This document shows, piece after piece, positions 11,657 to 24,160 of a stretch of 64,000 nt of DNA. The notes beneath the pieces are model-generated. The model was not told where the DNA came from. It did not search any database and worked only from the letters and a program-made list of their open reading frames with translations. Source of the DNA: Fragilariopsis cylindrus CCMP1102 (taxonomy: Eukaryota > Bacillariophyta > Bacillariophyceae > Bacillariales > Bacillariaceae); NCBI GenBank assembly GCA_900095095.1, contig FMBT01000386.1, positions 1-64,000 on the forward strand, read 5' to 3'. Position 1 is the first letter of the stretch. Each line of letters begins with the position of its first letter. Position numbers and translations under genes: made by a program.

Positions 11657-12535
11657 CTTAATAAAGTAATTCAGTATTAATTCTATGATTTTTTTCGACT
11701 TTCGATCGGCATTTTTTTGATTAGTGTCGATTTGTGAGATACAGATTTAGGGGGAAATCTTCACTTGCTGCTCAAAATAAGAAACAAAATCGATCCCCCA
11801 ACGCATCCCCAATACTTGTTCTACGTGATTCGTGATTACTTTCACGATTACTTTTAGAGCAACAATGGAATCGATCTACTTTTACAAGTACAATGGAGTA
11901 GCCATGGGGTTTTTCGTTTTTCACTTCAAACAAAATCGCACTGGTCGTGAATACACTCGGCATTCTTATTTTTGAAACACTTCAGACGAAGTTCTCACTA
12001 ATCAGTACTTATGTGATGCTGGAGGAGGGAAACATCACCTTCCTTTACTTTCCTCATAAAAAAAGTAAATAGTAATTTACCATCAAAAAATCGTTATTGT
12101 TTATATTATTGTTGGTACATATACCACTACTACTATATGGTCAAGGTGAAAACAATGGCAACACGTTGGTTGTATTTAATACCAGTGATGATATTTGTTT
12201 AACAGAGACAAGTTCTTGCACCATTCTCGAAGGTTATGTTGGTCTATGCTGGATTTGTAGATGGCGTTTTTATTGCAAAGGAATTCGCTACTGTCAAGGA
12301 TGGAAAAATGGGAGGAGAATTCCAGTTACATGGTGATGAATATAATGGACAGATCGAATGTATATGATGAGAGTCGAGTCACTGCCTATAAATACATATC
12401 ACACTTCTATTATAGTATATCTCATTGTTCTTCATTACTATTTTCCGCCGTGGTCAAGTTAACAACGTCGTAAATCAGACGTAGATTGATTACACGCGAA
12501 TCATGTTTCAAAATCATGATTCTTATATACTAAAA

Positions 12536-12592
<57 letters not shown>

Positions 12593-12620
12593 CATAATTA
12601 AATACAACATAATATCATCG
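11657..12620. other. Intergenic, nothing recognised apart from a TA repeat
   Basis: Short open frames at 12097-12336 and 12261-12473 overlap, lack any domain and look like chance. The interval ends in a long TA microsatellite next to the 3' end of the following minus-strand gene. Confidence 0.5.
12541..12591. repeat. TA microsatellite
   Basis: About 25 TA units with one TTT interruption near the right end, between two minus-strand genes. Confidence 0.9.
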
Positions 12621-14168
12621 TTACGTAGATGATTCCAATTTTTTCCTTTGGTTCACCCATTCAATGTGTTGAGATAAAATCAATTCACCTTCTATTGTTA
12701 ATGGTAAATCATCTGATGGGATACCATATTGAACACGTAACCGATATTTGCATTCAATGAGAGAACCTGATAAGTGGCAATGATAATAAAAAAAATGTAA
12801 AAAAATCGTATTGTTATTGAGTCGGTCGTGTCGCGATCATATCGAGAGGCAGCTGCTACCAAAGCAGAGGCCTAAACAAACCAAAAAGGTGATAAAGGAT
12901 AGGCTGATATTGTCATAATATAAATAAGCACTCACCATCATGCAAATACCATGATTCTTTTTCGTCTCCATTACTATCGTCTTCATTATTAGTAGCACCC
13001 CCATCTCCACCCCCGTCGCCACTGCTGTACCAATAACTTCTACCGGTAGTAGCATAAATTTTATACAAATTCAATGCCTGTCGAATTTTATAATCATTGA
13101 AACAATAATGGATTTTACCATTGAATCTTATAGGTAATTGTTTAAGTGAATTTAATCCTTGACAGTTCAAGTTCATTGATCGATCCATTTCAGAAAGACT
13201 AACATCACCGACATGATACGTTATAACAACAAAACCATGTTTCTGATGATGAACTCCTTCTCTTCCACCACGAAAATCATTATCAATATTTTTGTTGTTG
13301 CTGTCGTCGTCGTCGCCGTAGTTGTCGTCGTCAAACAGTAGACATTGTACATAATACCACCATGCTCGGGTCATATTGTCAGGTGTTTTGGAAACATCGT
13401 ACTTAGGAAAGTAACATAAAACACCTCGATTATGAGAATCTAATGTTATTGTTCTTTTTATATCATGTTTATTACTATTCGTTGGCTGGTTCTGATGTTG
13501 TTGACGTTTGTTGACGTTGTTGCTGTTGCTGTTGCTGTTGTTGTTGTGGCATCAATAATTGTAACGCACCAGATCGTAATGCCGTTTAAGTCATCGACAT
13601 CCAGATCAGACAACCGTATTGGACGTCCAAGGATATTGTTATTGTTATTGTTATCGGATAATGATGACGAAGAACCGCCACCACCACCACCACCGAACAA
13701 TCGTTCCTTTTCTTCCCAAAAACTTGTCATCCGAAGGGAAGCTTTTGATACATTAAAACATTCAGCACGTAAAAATGATATTCGTAAACTTTGTACGTAT
13801 TCATAAGATTGTTGACATGCCTTATGGTATGCTACAGCTGAACCTAGATTATTATTTTCAATGATTCGTAATTCTCGTTCTAATTGATCCAAGGAACTTT
13901 GAACCAATTGTGAACTTTCATAAATAACATCATTATTGCTGCCTGCAAAAGTACTACTAGTTGTTGTCGATCTTAGATCTTTTGTCCTATTGCCGTCAAG
14001 GAGACCCGTCCGTTCATTAGCAACAACATTGTGTGGATCATTATTACTGGTACTCCTACTAGCTCTAATACCTGAAGCAAATAATTCATTAGTATTCGAT
14101 GTAGGACTGACATATTCCCAAAAGGAGCTTAGCAAGGATTCGTCGTCGCCGTCAAATTTTGGATTCAT
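12621..14168 (-). CDS. Hypothetical protein of a diatom-type family, frame broken twice
   Basis: The start is at 14168. Coding continues to 12936 and, after a 169-bp GT-AG intron (12935-12767), through exon 12766-12621. The last exon completes a block ECKYRLRVQYGIPSDDLPLT followed by HIEWVNQRKKLE. I believe this block and the earlier DDLTALRSGALQLL belong to a family common in diatoms, but I know no function for it. Two +1 breaks are needed: one extra A near 13588 (TTAAACGG), and one inside or just after the CAA/CAG tract near 13500-13545. Corrected length is about 458 aa. The middle has polyGly, polyAsn and polyGln runs. Either a pseudogene or a sequence with repeat-length errors. Confidence 0.55.
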
Positions 14169-14705
14169 CCTCTTCGTTCACCACAACATGTCTACTAGCA
14201 ACGTCCTGTCTACACCACCAGTATCAGGTAGCTGGAGCGGCTATTTTTGCAACGTGGTTACCTATCTGACTATCTCTCTTTGGTTTCCTCTACTTCATCA
14301 TGTCAATGTAATAGCTATCTGGCGCTATTATTATCCACAATGTTTGAGATGTTGTTATTATTTGGCTGAAAAATGTTGAATGTTAGATATTGTGCTGATC
14401 TTCTTTTCATACGTGGATAAAAAAGCGCGCGTACGGTTCGACGGTATGAGAGGTATGTATGATTGTCTGACTGCAATAATGTCGACGAGGAGATTGAAAA
14501 ATGACGAGAGTGATGTCGCTGCATGATAATTATTTCTTACATCAAAATGAAATCTCTCAAAAAGATAGACAAACAAACAACACAACACAACGACTTAATT
14601 GACCGGTTATTAAGTATCATATCTTTTCCAAGCACATAGAAGCAACACAACACACGCTAGGAGGATTTAAGAAGTTGGACAAAAGTCAAACTACACGAAA
14701 AAGAA
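14169..14705. other. Divergent promoter interval
   Basis: Lies between the minus-strand hypothetical (start 14168) and the plus-strand aminotransferase (start 14706). Short frames here are unsupported and no repeat was seen. Confidence 0.5.
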
Positions 14706-16082
14706 ATGATGACGTCAATAAGCCCGAGAAAACCGTTCCTGTCAATGGTAGCGATCTGCCTCATTTTGGCGTATTCTTCCAAGCCTGCGTTTGCTTTTGG
14801 TTCCCATAAGATGATAACGGCGTTATCGGATGCCACCACTTCTAGTATCAGTACTAGCATCGGCATGAGTAACAGTGACGATGCCGTGGCAGTACCCTCT
14901 TCTTTCTTGAATCCTATTATTGCGTCTGTCAAGCCAAGTAAAACGGTTGAAATATTCTCTTTAGTGAAAGAGATGGAGGCCGCAGGTGAAATAGTCACCT
15001 CGTTATGTGTAGGAGAACCAGATTTCCTACCACCACAAGCAGTATTGGATGCTACCATAGCTGCAGTCATTGCTGGTGATACAAAGTATACTGCCGTTAC
15101 AGGAACGGCTGATTTGAGAAATGCTATCGCTGCAGATTTGGAACGACGAAAAGGTGTGGAATATAACCCCGCGAACGAAATCGTTGTTGGAAATGGTGCC
15201 AAACAATGTGTATATCAGGGTGTGCTTGCAACATGCGGTAAGGGTGATAAGGTATTGGTTCCTGCACCGTATTGGCCATCCTATCCGGAAATGGTATCAT
15301 TATGTGGTGCGACATCTGTTATTGTAGAAACAAAAGCCGATGATGGATATTTAGTCACACCCGAAGTTCTTAGATCTTCATTGGAGGAAAATCCTGAGAT
15401 CAAATTAATAATTCTTTGCAATCCATCGAATCCCACAGGTGGCGTTTATCAACTTGAAAAATTACAAGCACTTGCTAATGTTCTAAAAGATTTTCCCAAG
15501 GTTCTTGTACTAGCTGATGAGATCTATGAAAGACTTGTCTACGAGGGAGACTGTCCTGCCTTCGCAAGCGTGGACGGTATGTTTTCTCGTACCATGACGG
15601 TGAATGGTTTTAGTAAAGCATATGCCATGACGGGTATGAGACTTGGATATGTTGCTGCCCCCCAACCTTTGGCAAGAGCGATCACTACCATCCAATCGCA
15701 GCTCACATCCTGTGCCGGGTCTTTATCACAAGCAGCAGGAGTTGCTGCATTGACTCTAGTTACCGACGAAGAATTGGACGCAAATGTAGAAATAATGAGA
15801 GAAAAGCGAGACTATGTTCTAGATGAATTATCAAAAATCCCCGGTGTTAGTATTTCTATGCCACCCAATGGCGCATTCTACGTTCTACCCGACGTATCAG
15901 CGTATTTTGATGGAGATGATACCAAATTATGTTTAGAGTTGCTTAAAGCAAAAAAAATGGCTATAGTTCCTGGATCTAGTTTTGGCGCCCCGGGCACAGT
16001 TCGACTGAGCTATGCAACAAGTATTGAAGAATTAGGGATAGCAATGACGAAATTGAAAGAATTCTTAGCGGACAACGCATAG
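14706..16082 (+). CDS. Aspartate / prephenate aminotransferase, plastid-type, class I PLP
   Basis: Single exon, 458 aa. The N-terminus has a hydrophobic signal peptide ending KPAFA|FGSHK, an ASAFAP-type motif with Phe at +1, the diatom plastid-import signature. The catalytic domain starts near residue 75 with PSKTVEIFSLVKEM. Visible fold-type I motifs are LCVGEPDFLPP, the PAPYWPSYPEM block, the ILCNPSNPTGGVY block with Asn and Pro contacting PLP, VLADEIYERLVY with the Asp that binds the pyridine nitrogen, and NGFSKAYAMTGMRLGY with Schiff-base Lys304. It resembles the bacterial and plant-plastid aminotransferases that use aspartate, glutamate and prephenate. Likely role: plastid aspartate metabolism and arogenate synthesis for Phe/Tyr. 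Substrate choice is inferred. Confidence 0.85.
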   Translation: MMTSISPRKPFLSMVAICLILAYSSKPAFAFGSHKMITALSDATTSSISTSIGMSNSDDAVAVPSSFLNPIIASVKPSKTVEIFSLVKEMEAAGEIVTSLCVGEPDFLPPQAVLDATIAAVIAGDTKYTAVTGTADLRNAIAADLERRKGVEYNPANEIVVGNGAKQCVYQGVLATCGKGDKVLVPAPYWPSYPEMVSLCGATSVIVETKADDGYLVTPEVLRSSLEENPEIKLIILCNPSNPTGGVYQLEKLQALANVLKDFPKVLVLADEIYERLVYEGDCPAFASVDGMFSRTMTVNGFSKAYAMTGMRLGYVAAPQPLARAITTIQSQLTSCAGSLSQAAGVAALTLVTDEELDANVEIMREKRDYVLDELSKIPGVSISMPPNGAFYVLPDVSAYFDGDDTKLCLELLKAKKMAIVPGSSFGAPGTVRLSYATSIEELGIAMTKLKEFLADNA

Positions 16083-16365
16083 TAAAAAAAATAAAAAAAG
16101 GGAAGCCTCCTTGCTATTAAAACAAAACCTCTTCCTTTTGTCCTAGTAATTCTATTAGAAAAGCAAATAATACGATAGGAATATAACGACCAAGCAAGAT
16201 CGACATGACCAATTGGTTTTTCCAAGATAAGAAGCAAAGTAATCTTCGTTCATAAACTATTCTCTATTAGAGTGAAGTGACACGTAGTTCTGTCTGAAAT
16301 TCGTCCCACGTAGATAATAGATAAATGCTGATCATGCTCCATCATCAGATGTCAAGTCTATACGG

Positions 16366-16366
16366 G

Positions 16367-16405
<39 letters not shown>

Positions 16406-16406
16406 T
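16366..16406. repeat. TA microsatellite
   Basis: Run of TA units with one CA interruption at 16381. Confidence 0.9.
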
Positions 16407-16696
16407 TAATTAGACTGCGCTGTAAAATCCTTCTTCATTACTCAGCACGCTGTTTCCATGGCCATAGCCATGGTCGAACTACCATCGTCAATAGGTGATA
16501 TTTCTTTGTCCGCGTCGTCTCGAAGTTTACTCTCTTCCGCAATCATCCTCAGCTCATTCTTACCCTGGTTAATTAACTTGAGACGGTATTTAGCTCCAAG
16601 ACACGGGAAAGAAAAGTCAGTCCCGAGACTCGATAACAATTAAGCCGTGAACTGAAAAAAGTAGAACATACTAAAATATTATTATATTATAAGATA

Positions 16697-16842
16697 CTTC
16701 CTCCAGTGAACGCAAAATTAGTGTGAGGTTTTAGGGGAAAACTTTCATTGATTGAATTCGAGTCGAATGACCAATTTTTATTCTTTTTTAATTTCTTTTG
16801 TAAGCTAATACCTGGCGCTAAGTTTGCGTTCGCTGGAGGAAG
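16697..16842. mobile_element. Stowaway-like MITE with TA target duplication
   Basis: A 146-bp non-coding element bounded by imperfect ~26-bp terminal inverted repeats. The left end begins CTTCCTCCAGTGAACGCAAA. The reverse complement of the right end begins CTTCCTCCAGCGAACGCAAA. Both ends then continue TTAG after one mismatch. TA dinucleotides flank the element (16695-16696 and 16843-16844), the Tc1/mariner target duplication. The CT-CCTCC start resembles plant Stowaway termini. No transposase is encoded, so it would have been moved in trans. Confidence 0.75.
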
Positions 16843-16976
16843 TATTAGTATATTTTAATATATTGATTGTACTGTGGTACCGGCATAAAGAGATTGAAGT
16901 TTGAAGTTATGCAGAAGAGTAATATGTAATATCACTTTTAAACTTTCTTATCGTAACAACAATAACATCAATCATC

Positions 16977-18503
16977 ATGAACACAACTAAAATCGATAAC
17001 GTCGAATCAATTACAGTAAACCTCTTCTCTGATATTCTGCGTGATCACTGGATCAAGCAGAACAATGACAATGACAGTGAAATAAGTAATTATAACGACA
17101 ATAACGTCGCGGTCGTCGTCCCAAAAATAAATTCCATTTCCTTGAAGAAAGTAGAGCATGGTGTATTATCGGATGTTTATCGTGTTCATCTTGACTATGA
17201 TGAGCATGAGTATACTCATAATAAAAGTAATCAAGCAGACGCAGGCGACGATGCAACAATAACAAAAATAATAATACCGGCGACAGACTGGTTGGTCAAA
17301 ATTTGTCGTCCCGATCTTGATTTGTCTTGGATGTGTCAAAATGAAATTATATTTTATGATCACGTCTTATCAAGTATTACTAGTAGTAGTAGTAGTAGTA
17401 GTATTGCGGATACAACAAACAATCTACCATTTACATTTCCCAAATTCTTATGTGGATCTGATCAATATCTTATCCTACAAGAAGAATTAGACGTAATAAC
17501 ATATCCTTTAATGGATGGTTGCCCATCTGATAAAATCGACTTTCTACTACGTTGTATGGCTGGTATGCATGCTACATTTTGGGGAAAATCAAATTTCTTC
17601 GATAGTAATAGTAATAATGTCAGTTTGGTTGCTACAGCAGGAATGGGACAACGTCTTCCTCCCTTACAAAAGGAAGGACTATTTATTTCATCTTGGCAAG
17701 AAACGATTGATTATCTGCGATTACAGAATGGATTGGTGGATACGGATGTTATTGACTTCATTACCAATCTATCTCAAAAATTATCTACCCTCAAACTTCG
17801 AAATATTCATGATAGTAAGTATACAGCCGTCTATTCTGATTAATTCTGTATCCTTCCTCTATTATAAATGCATTTTAGCATTTTTGACTAACATTGAGAT
17901 TATTCTGATTGACTATCTTCCATTCATTCATTCATATTCATTCATTCATCGTGAATAACAGTGGTTCATCGACATCGAGTGACGTGTGTACATGGAGACT
18001 ATCATATAGCTAATTGGTTGTTTCCAACGAATAATGATCAACAAAGAAAACCTGTGTTGATTGACTTTGCTACCACGGGATTTGATAATCCTATGATCGA
18101 TCTAGTATTTTTTCTTGTAGTGAGTACTAACGATACAGTAGTGTCGAATTCACCATTGTTTTTAGAAAAGTATTATGAACTATTGATTGAACACGATCCG
18201 AATCTTGTATCAACTATAAATTTGACAACCTTACGTGAATGGTTCTCTTGGGCATTACTTTGTCAATATATGATCCTTGTTGCATATGATCGTATGTGTC
18301 GACAAATTGCCGAAATGGAACAAGATGAAAGAAAACGAAAAAGTCAGATACGACATTTCTGTAATGTTAATCGACGGATGATATTAGCAATGAATAGTAT
18401 CGACAACTGGGATTCGATTCTTTCAAAGAGTTTAAAACCGACTACAATCGAAGAAAGACGAGAAGCACGTTTGTTTTGTGAGCAAACGCCTCTAGTTATA
18501 TAG
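16977..18503 (+). CDS. CHK / aminoglycoside-phosphotransferase-like kinase
   Basis: Two exons, 16977-17814 and 17962-18503, separated by a 147-bp intron (donor GTAAGT, acceptor CAG) in matching phase; 459 aa. The N-lobe has a candidate ATP lysine in WLVKICRPDLDL with a following acidic residue in CQNEIIFY. The C-lobe shows the catalytic loop CVHGDYHIANWLF (HGDxHxxN) and the Mg-binding VLIDFATTGFDNPMIDLVFF. This order matches the EcKinase/CHK and APH families, which phosphorylate small molecules such as choline, ecdysteroids or aminoglycosides. The substrate is unknown. A Ser run and a GTA repeat lie in the N-lobe. The frame is intact. Confidence 0.72.
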
Positions 18504-18691
18504 ATTTAATTTAATCGAATGGCACTGTACTTATTCCGACTACTATATCTTTTGAGATTTCATAGTATTCTACTAAGCCATGTAACACCGATTTGGTACA
18601 AGGAAAGGGAAAGAGTATAGGCTCTAGCTTCATCTATCTGTTTGAGGTGGCCAATCTTTCACAATACTAAAGCCTTGAGGATTTTCCAAAT

Positions 18692-21600
18692 TCAGCCTTG
18701 ACAAAGCTTCTTTGCATCTATAGATAAATCATAATATTTATGGCTCCGGCGCTGATCCGTGAAATCAAAAAGTTCTGTATCTATACCATCAACTCTGCAG
18801 GCAATGAGTGGGTATGCGAAAGCGGCACTACTAACTTGTGGGATGTATGCACTTCTGGATTCTACCTCACTGTATGCAATATTTTGTGAATCACCAACAG
18901 CTTGATAATTGCCATGGTTCATTTTTTTGTACGCGCTGCACCATAACACAATGTACTTGAGAAAAATGAGAATCACAAAACTAAGAGCAGACCATCCAAA
19001 GTAGGTTGTAGATATCAGTTGTTGGTCAGTCATATACTCGTATGGGTCAATCCATTCATTGGCAATTTGAGGGACGAACGGAAATGTAATTCCAGTTTCC
19101 CTTGATATGAAATCTTGATTGCAATACCTGTAATCAACGTCGTTCTCGGTAAGGGTGATAGTTACATTTGTAAAATTATTTTTATCTCCCAGGTACGGAG
19201 ATAATGTAAAAGTGCCCACATATGTCTGATCAATAGAATCATTCTGGCATATGCTATCAAATGGGAAGCCGCTCCAGTAGTAGCTAGAAAAGACGGCCAT
19301 GACGGCAACAGATGCTGAAAAAAAGTAATGACGACTAATCTGCGAAATCACGTTTCCTGTATGCGGCGCTTTCTTCCAGGTCCTCATTCTTCATGTCAAA
19401 AAGCGACGAAGAAAAACAAAGTAAGACAAGTGCGGAAGCAAATAAGAATTATCGTGGTGGTTTTTCGAAAAATATTGCTGTAACAGAAACTTGAGGAGAA
19501 ATAGTGGCTGTTGATTTAATTTTGAAATACAATGAAAAGTGGTTGGATACAAACAACAATTGTGCGTTTGTTGAACATTGACATGCCAATATGGACTTTC
19601 GACTTACAAATTGAATCGATCGACTAGATATTTCAAGCAAAGACTGATTGCACAAAGGAAAAAGGATGAAGGAAAAATAGAGCAGTAAAAGAGATTCAGA
19701 AACAAGATCTTTGTCATGTCAGTGTAACGCTCTGCTAGCTCGTACTGGCTCCCTTGGAAAAGAATGTTCATAGCATCCTGTGTTTTTGCTCTCGGGGCGA
19801 GAAAATGGCGCATGAGATGACCAGCCTGCAAAATTGGGAAAAAAATTGAGAATAAATCAGAAGATAATATTGACAATCAAGAGTACGTAGGAGACAATTT
19901 TTGTGTCCTATGATAAGCTTTAGTATTCTAAATAAGGGTTCGATTCAAACTTACTGGATCAGCCAATGCAAGGATATTGGTAAGAATCATATCAGAGAAG
20001 AATAGAGTGGTCACTTGCGGGATCAGGGCTGCTTGTATATCGCCTGTGCCGAGTGTAGCTGTAAACGGGGTGATGATAAAAATCACAACAGCCGAGGTAA
20101 CCCATCTGAAAAGCGCGATTTTGTAGTAAAGAGACGATTGTCTAGAGCTCTCCGATCGATGTGATTCACACATATTTGTCAATATTTTTGCAAGAATTGG
20201 AAAGATAGCATTAGCAATAGAAATGGTCAGAGCTGACCCCAACATATTTACATTAGCACTTGCTAGCGTATTCTCCAACTTTTTGTTATTATTTGCAAAA
20301 TAGACTAAATAAGCGACGAGCGCAATGGTCGCGACAGTGAAACATGTAGTAAGGATCAATTCTTTCATTCGTTTCGACCATCCAGCATTTAAGTTTTCCC
20401 ATATGATCGCGTTGGGCTCTTCGGGTTCGCACACACTAAGAACATATTTCCCCCGAAACAGATATTTAGGGTCAGAAAGTGCACTAGTATCATTTTTACT
20501 TGATTTCGCTGATCCAACAGTTAACTTTTCAAGAACGTGTCGTTGATCCTCTTCAGTCTCAAACGTCACGAAGACATTAGTAACAGGATAATTAAGCTGG
20601 GACAATCCTTCAACTTTGGCATTGAGAGCAACGAGTCGAGAGAAGTGTTCGGGAATTCCAGGTGCAACCATCGCAAGGAGTGATGGAATAAATTTTCTCC
20701 CACGCTCAGTTTCTGCGGCAACGCGAGCAATGTCGAGCGTATCCGTACTTTCACCAGGTTGTATGCTTTGGATAGCTCGAATACGTTCTCTGCGTTCCAC
20801 TAGAGTCTTCACTAACAAGTCATTATGAACAGCGCAGGTACATACTGTGACTTGTGCTCCATCGCAATTTTCTTTGAAGAAACGACGCCATTCCTCAGGA
20901 TCTTTGGCATCGCCGGGAGGATTGGTGATCTGAATTGAATAATCCTGAGCAGTTTGCTCGTCTTCGTCAAATTGAATTTCTTCTCGTCGCATATAAACTC
21001 CTAGCAACATAACAGCAAATACCATAAAAATCACTGTACCAAAATTGGTAGCCGCCAGTTGCCAATGCGTTCCATCACAGTCATTCTTCAGAGCAAAGAG
21101 TTTAGAAGAATCATTTTCTGAAATGGCACAGCGTTGTGGCGGAAGAATTCCATAAGCAGTAAATGATGCGTCGTTATCAGTACAATTACAGGTAGGACAA
21201 GGAACCCAGGATGTTGTACTGCAAATGGCGGACCCTTTTTCAAACCAGCCTGTTGAATTGTCAGCAGGGTCGTACTTAGCACTGGCAAAATAGGAAATGT
21301 TGTACAACGAACATAGTCCACAAAAAAAGGTTATAACGATGATAGCACGAAGCGTAGAAAAGTACAAGCCGACGCCCAATCCAAAGTCACCAAGCTGTTT
21401 GTGTGGAGTCCATATCGGAGAATACAATCTTGTCGGAACATCATCTTCTCCTGCCTCAGCTCTGTCAAATTTCTTGTTTGCATTCATGACTAACTTACGG
21501 AAAGTCCTCGTAAAAATATCTTCCTTCGGCTTATTCTTGATATCATTATCCAGAACTAGATATCGGTTGAGCGCCACGTGTTCGAAGTAGGCCCATCCCT

Positions 21601-22138
21601 TCCTTAGATCTGGTGTCTCGTATTTATTATCCTCATCAAAATCATCCATAATACAACGAACAGTATTCGTAGGATCGATACTAGCTTCTTTCATTACGTC
21701 ATGATTGTTGTCCTTCTCATCTAAATCGCTGTTATCTACTTCTCTTGCATCATCGAAGTTTTCGCCAGCGACGTTGTTGTTGCTGTTGCTGCTACCATTA
21801 TCATCATCTTTTTGACCTGCCATAGGATTGTACCATGATTTATCCATCAAACTTAACGCGATACGACGTCCGTATGTCATATGTTTCCTTTCGTCTTGTA
21901 AGAAATCAATCGTTAATTTTTCGTCGTTACGTTCGAGGCTGACACGGACTGTATCATCGAATTTGCCGTCGTCGTCGCCACCACTTCGGACGTGATCGAC
22001 GTCATCAGTAGCGCCTCCTGCTGGTAGACTGATCACGATCGAAACCTGCCCTTCTTCTGCATCGATGCTGTTAGGACTTGCAATTACCCCCGTCATCAAC
22101 GAAGTTGGTCTCGAGGAAGCAGGATTTGTCATCGTCAT
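18692..22138 (-). CDS. OSCA/CSC1-like (RSN1_7TM) ion channel
   Basis: Three exons: 22138-19955, 19825-19608 and 19388-18692, with GT-AG introns of 129 and 219 bp in phase; 1032 aa with no frame defect. An acidic cytosolic N-terminus of ~230 residues leads to a first membrane helix (RAIIVITFFCGLCSLYNISY), then a Cys-rich lumenal/extracellular loop (CPTCNC) and a second helix (TVIFMVFAVMLLGVYM). The cytosolic RRM-like module contains NVFVTFETEEDQRHV, typical of OSCA/TMEM63 proteins. The 7TM region crosses the exon junctions, including LTNILALADP, GHLMRHFLAPRAKTQDAMN and DRFNLMRTWKKAPHTG. The family are osmosensitive or mechanosensitive cation channels. Function here is by family inference. Confidence 0.75.
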
Positions 22139-22606
22139 CTTGCGTTTAGTAATAAATTTAGTACAGTATTAAAAGTCTACTACTTCTATCAGTACATTAT
22201 GGTAGTATGGCAACAAGAATTGATTTTATCTTCTGTACAGTACTGTAACTTACTTCAAGTAACGTTAGTAGTAATAAATAGGACTAGTCCTACTAGTAAA
22301 ATTTTGAATTTACCATCCACCACGACTGATTGACTGATTCGATTCAATGTTTATCATTATTTTCATTTGAATTTTTATGACGAGATCAAAGATCAATTTA
22401 ATGAACAAGATCAAAGATCAAGATTCAATTCATATCTCTCTTGCTGCTAATAATCTCCAATTGCAATAGTAGACTACCTATTATTTGATTGCGTAGTTAA
22501 ACAGCAACGGGAGAAGCGAAGCGAAAATCGACAGAAGTTTGTAATAATTTAAGCGCATCATAATATATACTACAACACAACAGTCAACAACGATTTCAGA
22601 TTGATC
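22139..22606. other. Divergent promoter interval
   Basis: Shared upstream region of the OSCA-like gene and the NYN/PIN-like gene. AT-rich with a repeated GATCAAAGATCAA word near 22383-22420. Nothing else recognised. Confidence 0.5.
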
Positions 22607-23828
22607 ATGATGACAATTTGTCGTTTTTTAATAGTAAGTATTATTTGCTATTTAACAGCAGTAATACCTTATCATTCATTTGCTCTTCAACAAATAAGAA
22701 AACAACAACAAATACAAAAAAGTAAAAGAACAACGAAAAAAACTCATGATAAATTCGTCAATTGGGCTGATACAGCTAGTACATATAACAACGGAGGCAA
22801 CAACGAACAAAGGCATCAAGAACATAAAGACGACGTAGAAAATTCATTAGTAGCATTGCCACCAGTACGTCTTTTAGTAGTCGATGGGAATAATGTACGT
22901 GGGATTGGAAAATTTGCATTCAATCCTTTAGAATTGCAACATCAGGTGGTTCGTTTCTGTTACAAATATAGAATACCAAATGTAATGATCGTATGGGATC
23001 ATGGTAGTGAAAAATTTGCCTGTACACAGCACTATAACTGCAGCAGTAGCAACAATAATAATAATAATAATAATAATGGTAATAACAGTAATAATTTTAC
23101 CGTCAATATTAATATTCTCTTTTCTGGATTGAGGCAGAGAGCAGATGATGTTATTGTTGCGGAATCGAAACATCTCATTTCGTTATTATCATCATCATCG
23201 TCGCCTTCATCAATGGATTGGTCCTCAATGGCATTTGTTACTAACGATAGAGAGTTGAATTATAAACTCCGTCGTCAATCTATTTCTACTACCACAGTTA
23301 GCAATAATAACGAACCATCCACAATTCGTTTCAGTCGTAGGAAAAGGGCGAAGGGTTTTGCTGTTACTACTGATACAAAAAGACTACTTCTTGACAGCGA
23401 TAACGACGACGACAACAACAGTAACAATGATAATGGTATTTACCACAATCGAAATATTACTAATGATACTATCGAAACAAATAAATACAGTGACAGCAGT
23501 AAATTTTTCAACAAGAAAGAGGGTCCAATGTTTTGTGATTCGACAGGATTCGTGAAATTACTGGAAGAACTTCCAAAATATAATAACAGTGATGAGGATA
23601 ACATTGGTATTAATATTGTTACTGATGATAATTATTACGATCAAAGAACACTAAAATCATTGCAGGAAACAAAAGAATCCATTGTTCGGTTTATAAAATT
23701 ATCAAACCAACAACAAAGTCGTCGTGGTGGTGGTGGTGGGGGATACAAATTGAATCCACGAAGAGAAAAAACATGGGAACGTTGTATACAAGCAGAAATA
23801 TTTCGTCGTTCTCTTCTTCAACACCACC

Positions 23829-23859
<31 letters not shown>

Positions 23860-24160
23860 GTCATCACTATCAACACCATCATCATCTCAAGATGACAATG
23901 TGTTGTTTTTTACAAAATATCTGGAAGAATTACAAGTAGAACGAGGATATCATAATCATCGTCATTCGAATCTCTCTCCTGTCAATAGTATTGATAATAA
24001 TGATAATAATGATGATGGTGATGGTATAGATAATGATAATGACAATGACAATGACAATACTACATTCCAACCATTTCAAGGTCCATCACGTTTAGATAAA
24101 CGTGAACGACGTTTATTGGATCGATACAATAGTCTTTTGAAAAAAGGAGAAATCCCATAA
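22607..24160 (+). CDS. NYN/PIN-like (YacP/Rae1-type) nuclease domain protein
   Basis: Single exon, 517 aa from the first ATG. A signal-peptide-like N-terminus (FLIVSIICYLTAVIPYHSFA) suggests secretory or plastid routing. The nuclease-like core has LLVVDGNNVRGIGK with Asp near residue 93, a hydrophobic VMIVWDHGS strand, SGLRQRADDVIVAES carrying two acidic residues, and FVTNDRELNYKLRRQ. The order of four acidic positions on Rossmann-like strands matches YacP-type NYN domains, which are metal-dependent RNases. Long Asn and Asp inserts interrupt the core, a Gln run lies in the C-terminal half, and the tail ends LDKRERRLLDRYNSLLKKGE. Function is inferred from the motif order. Confidence 0.65.

Larger units (their letters stand above)
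16083..16976. other. Intergenic with TA repeat and a MITE
   Basis: No gene is recognised. Short frames overlapping at 16442-16643 on both strands look like chance. The interval contains a TA microsatellite and a 146-bp inverted-repeat element, both listed separately. Confidence 0.55.

Noticed and set aside
19930-19960. T-arm-like GGGTTCGATTC
   Set aside because: It lies at the splice donor side of the OSCA-like gene's first intron and no matching tRNA body surrounds it.
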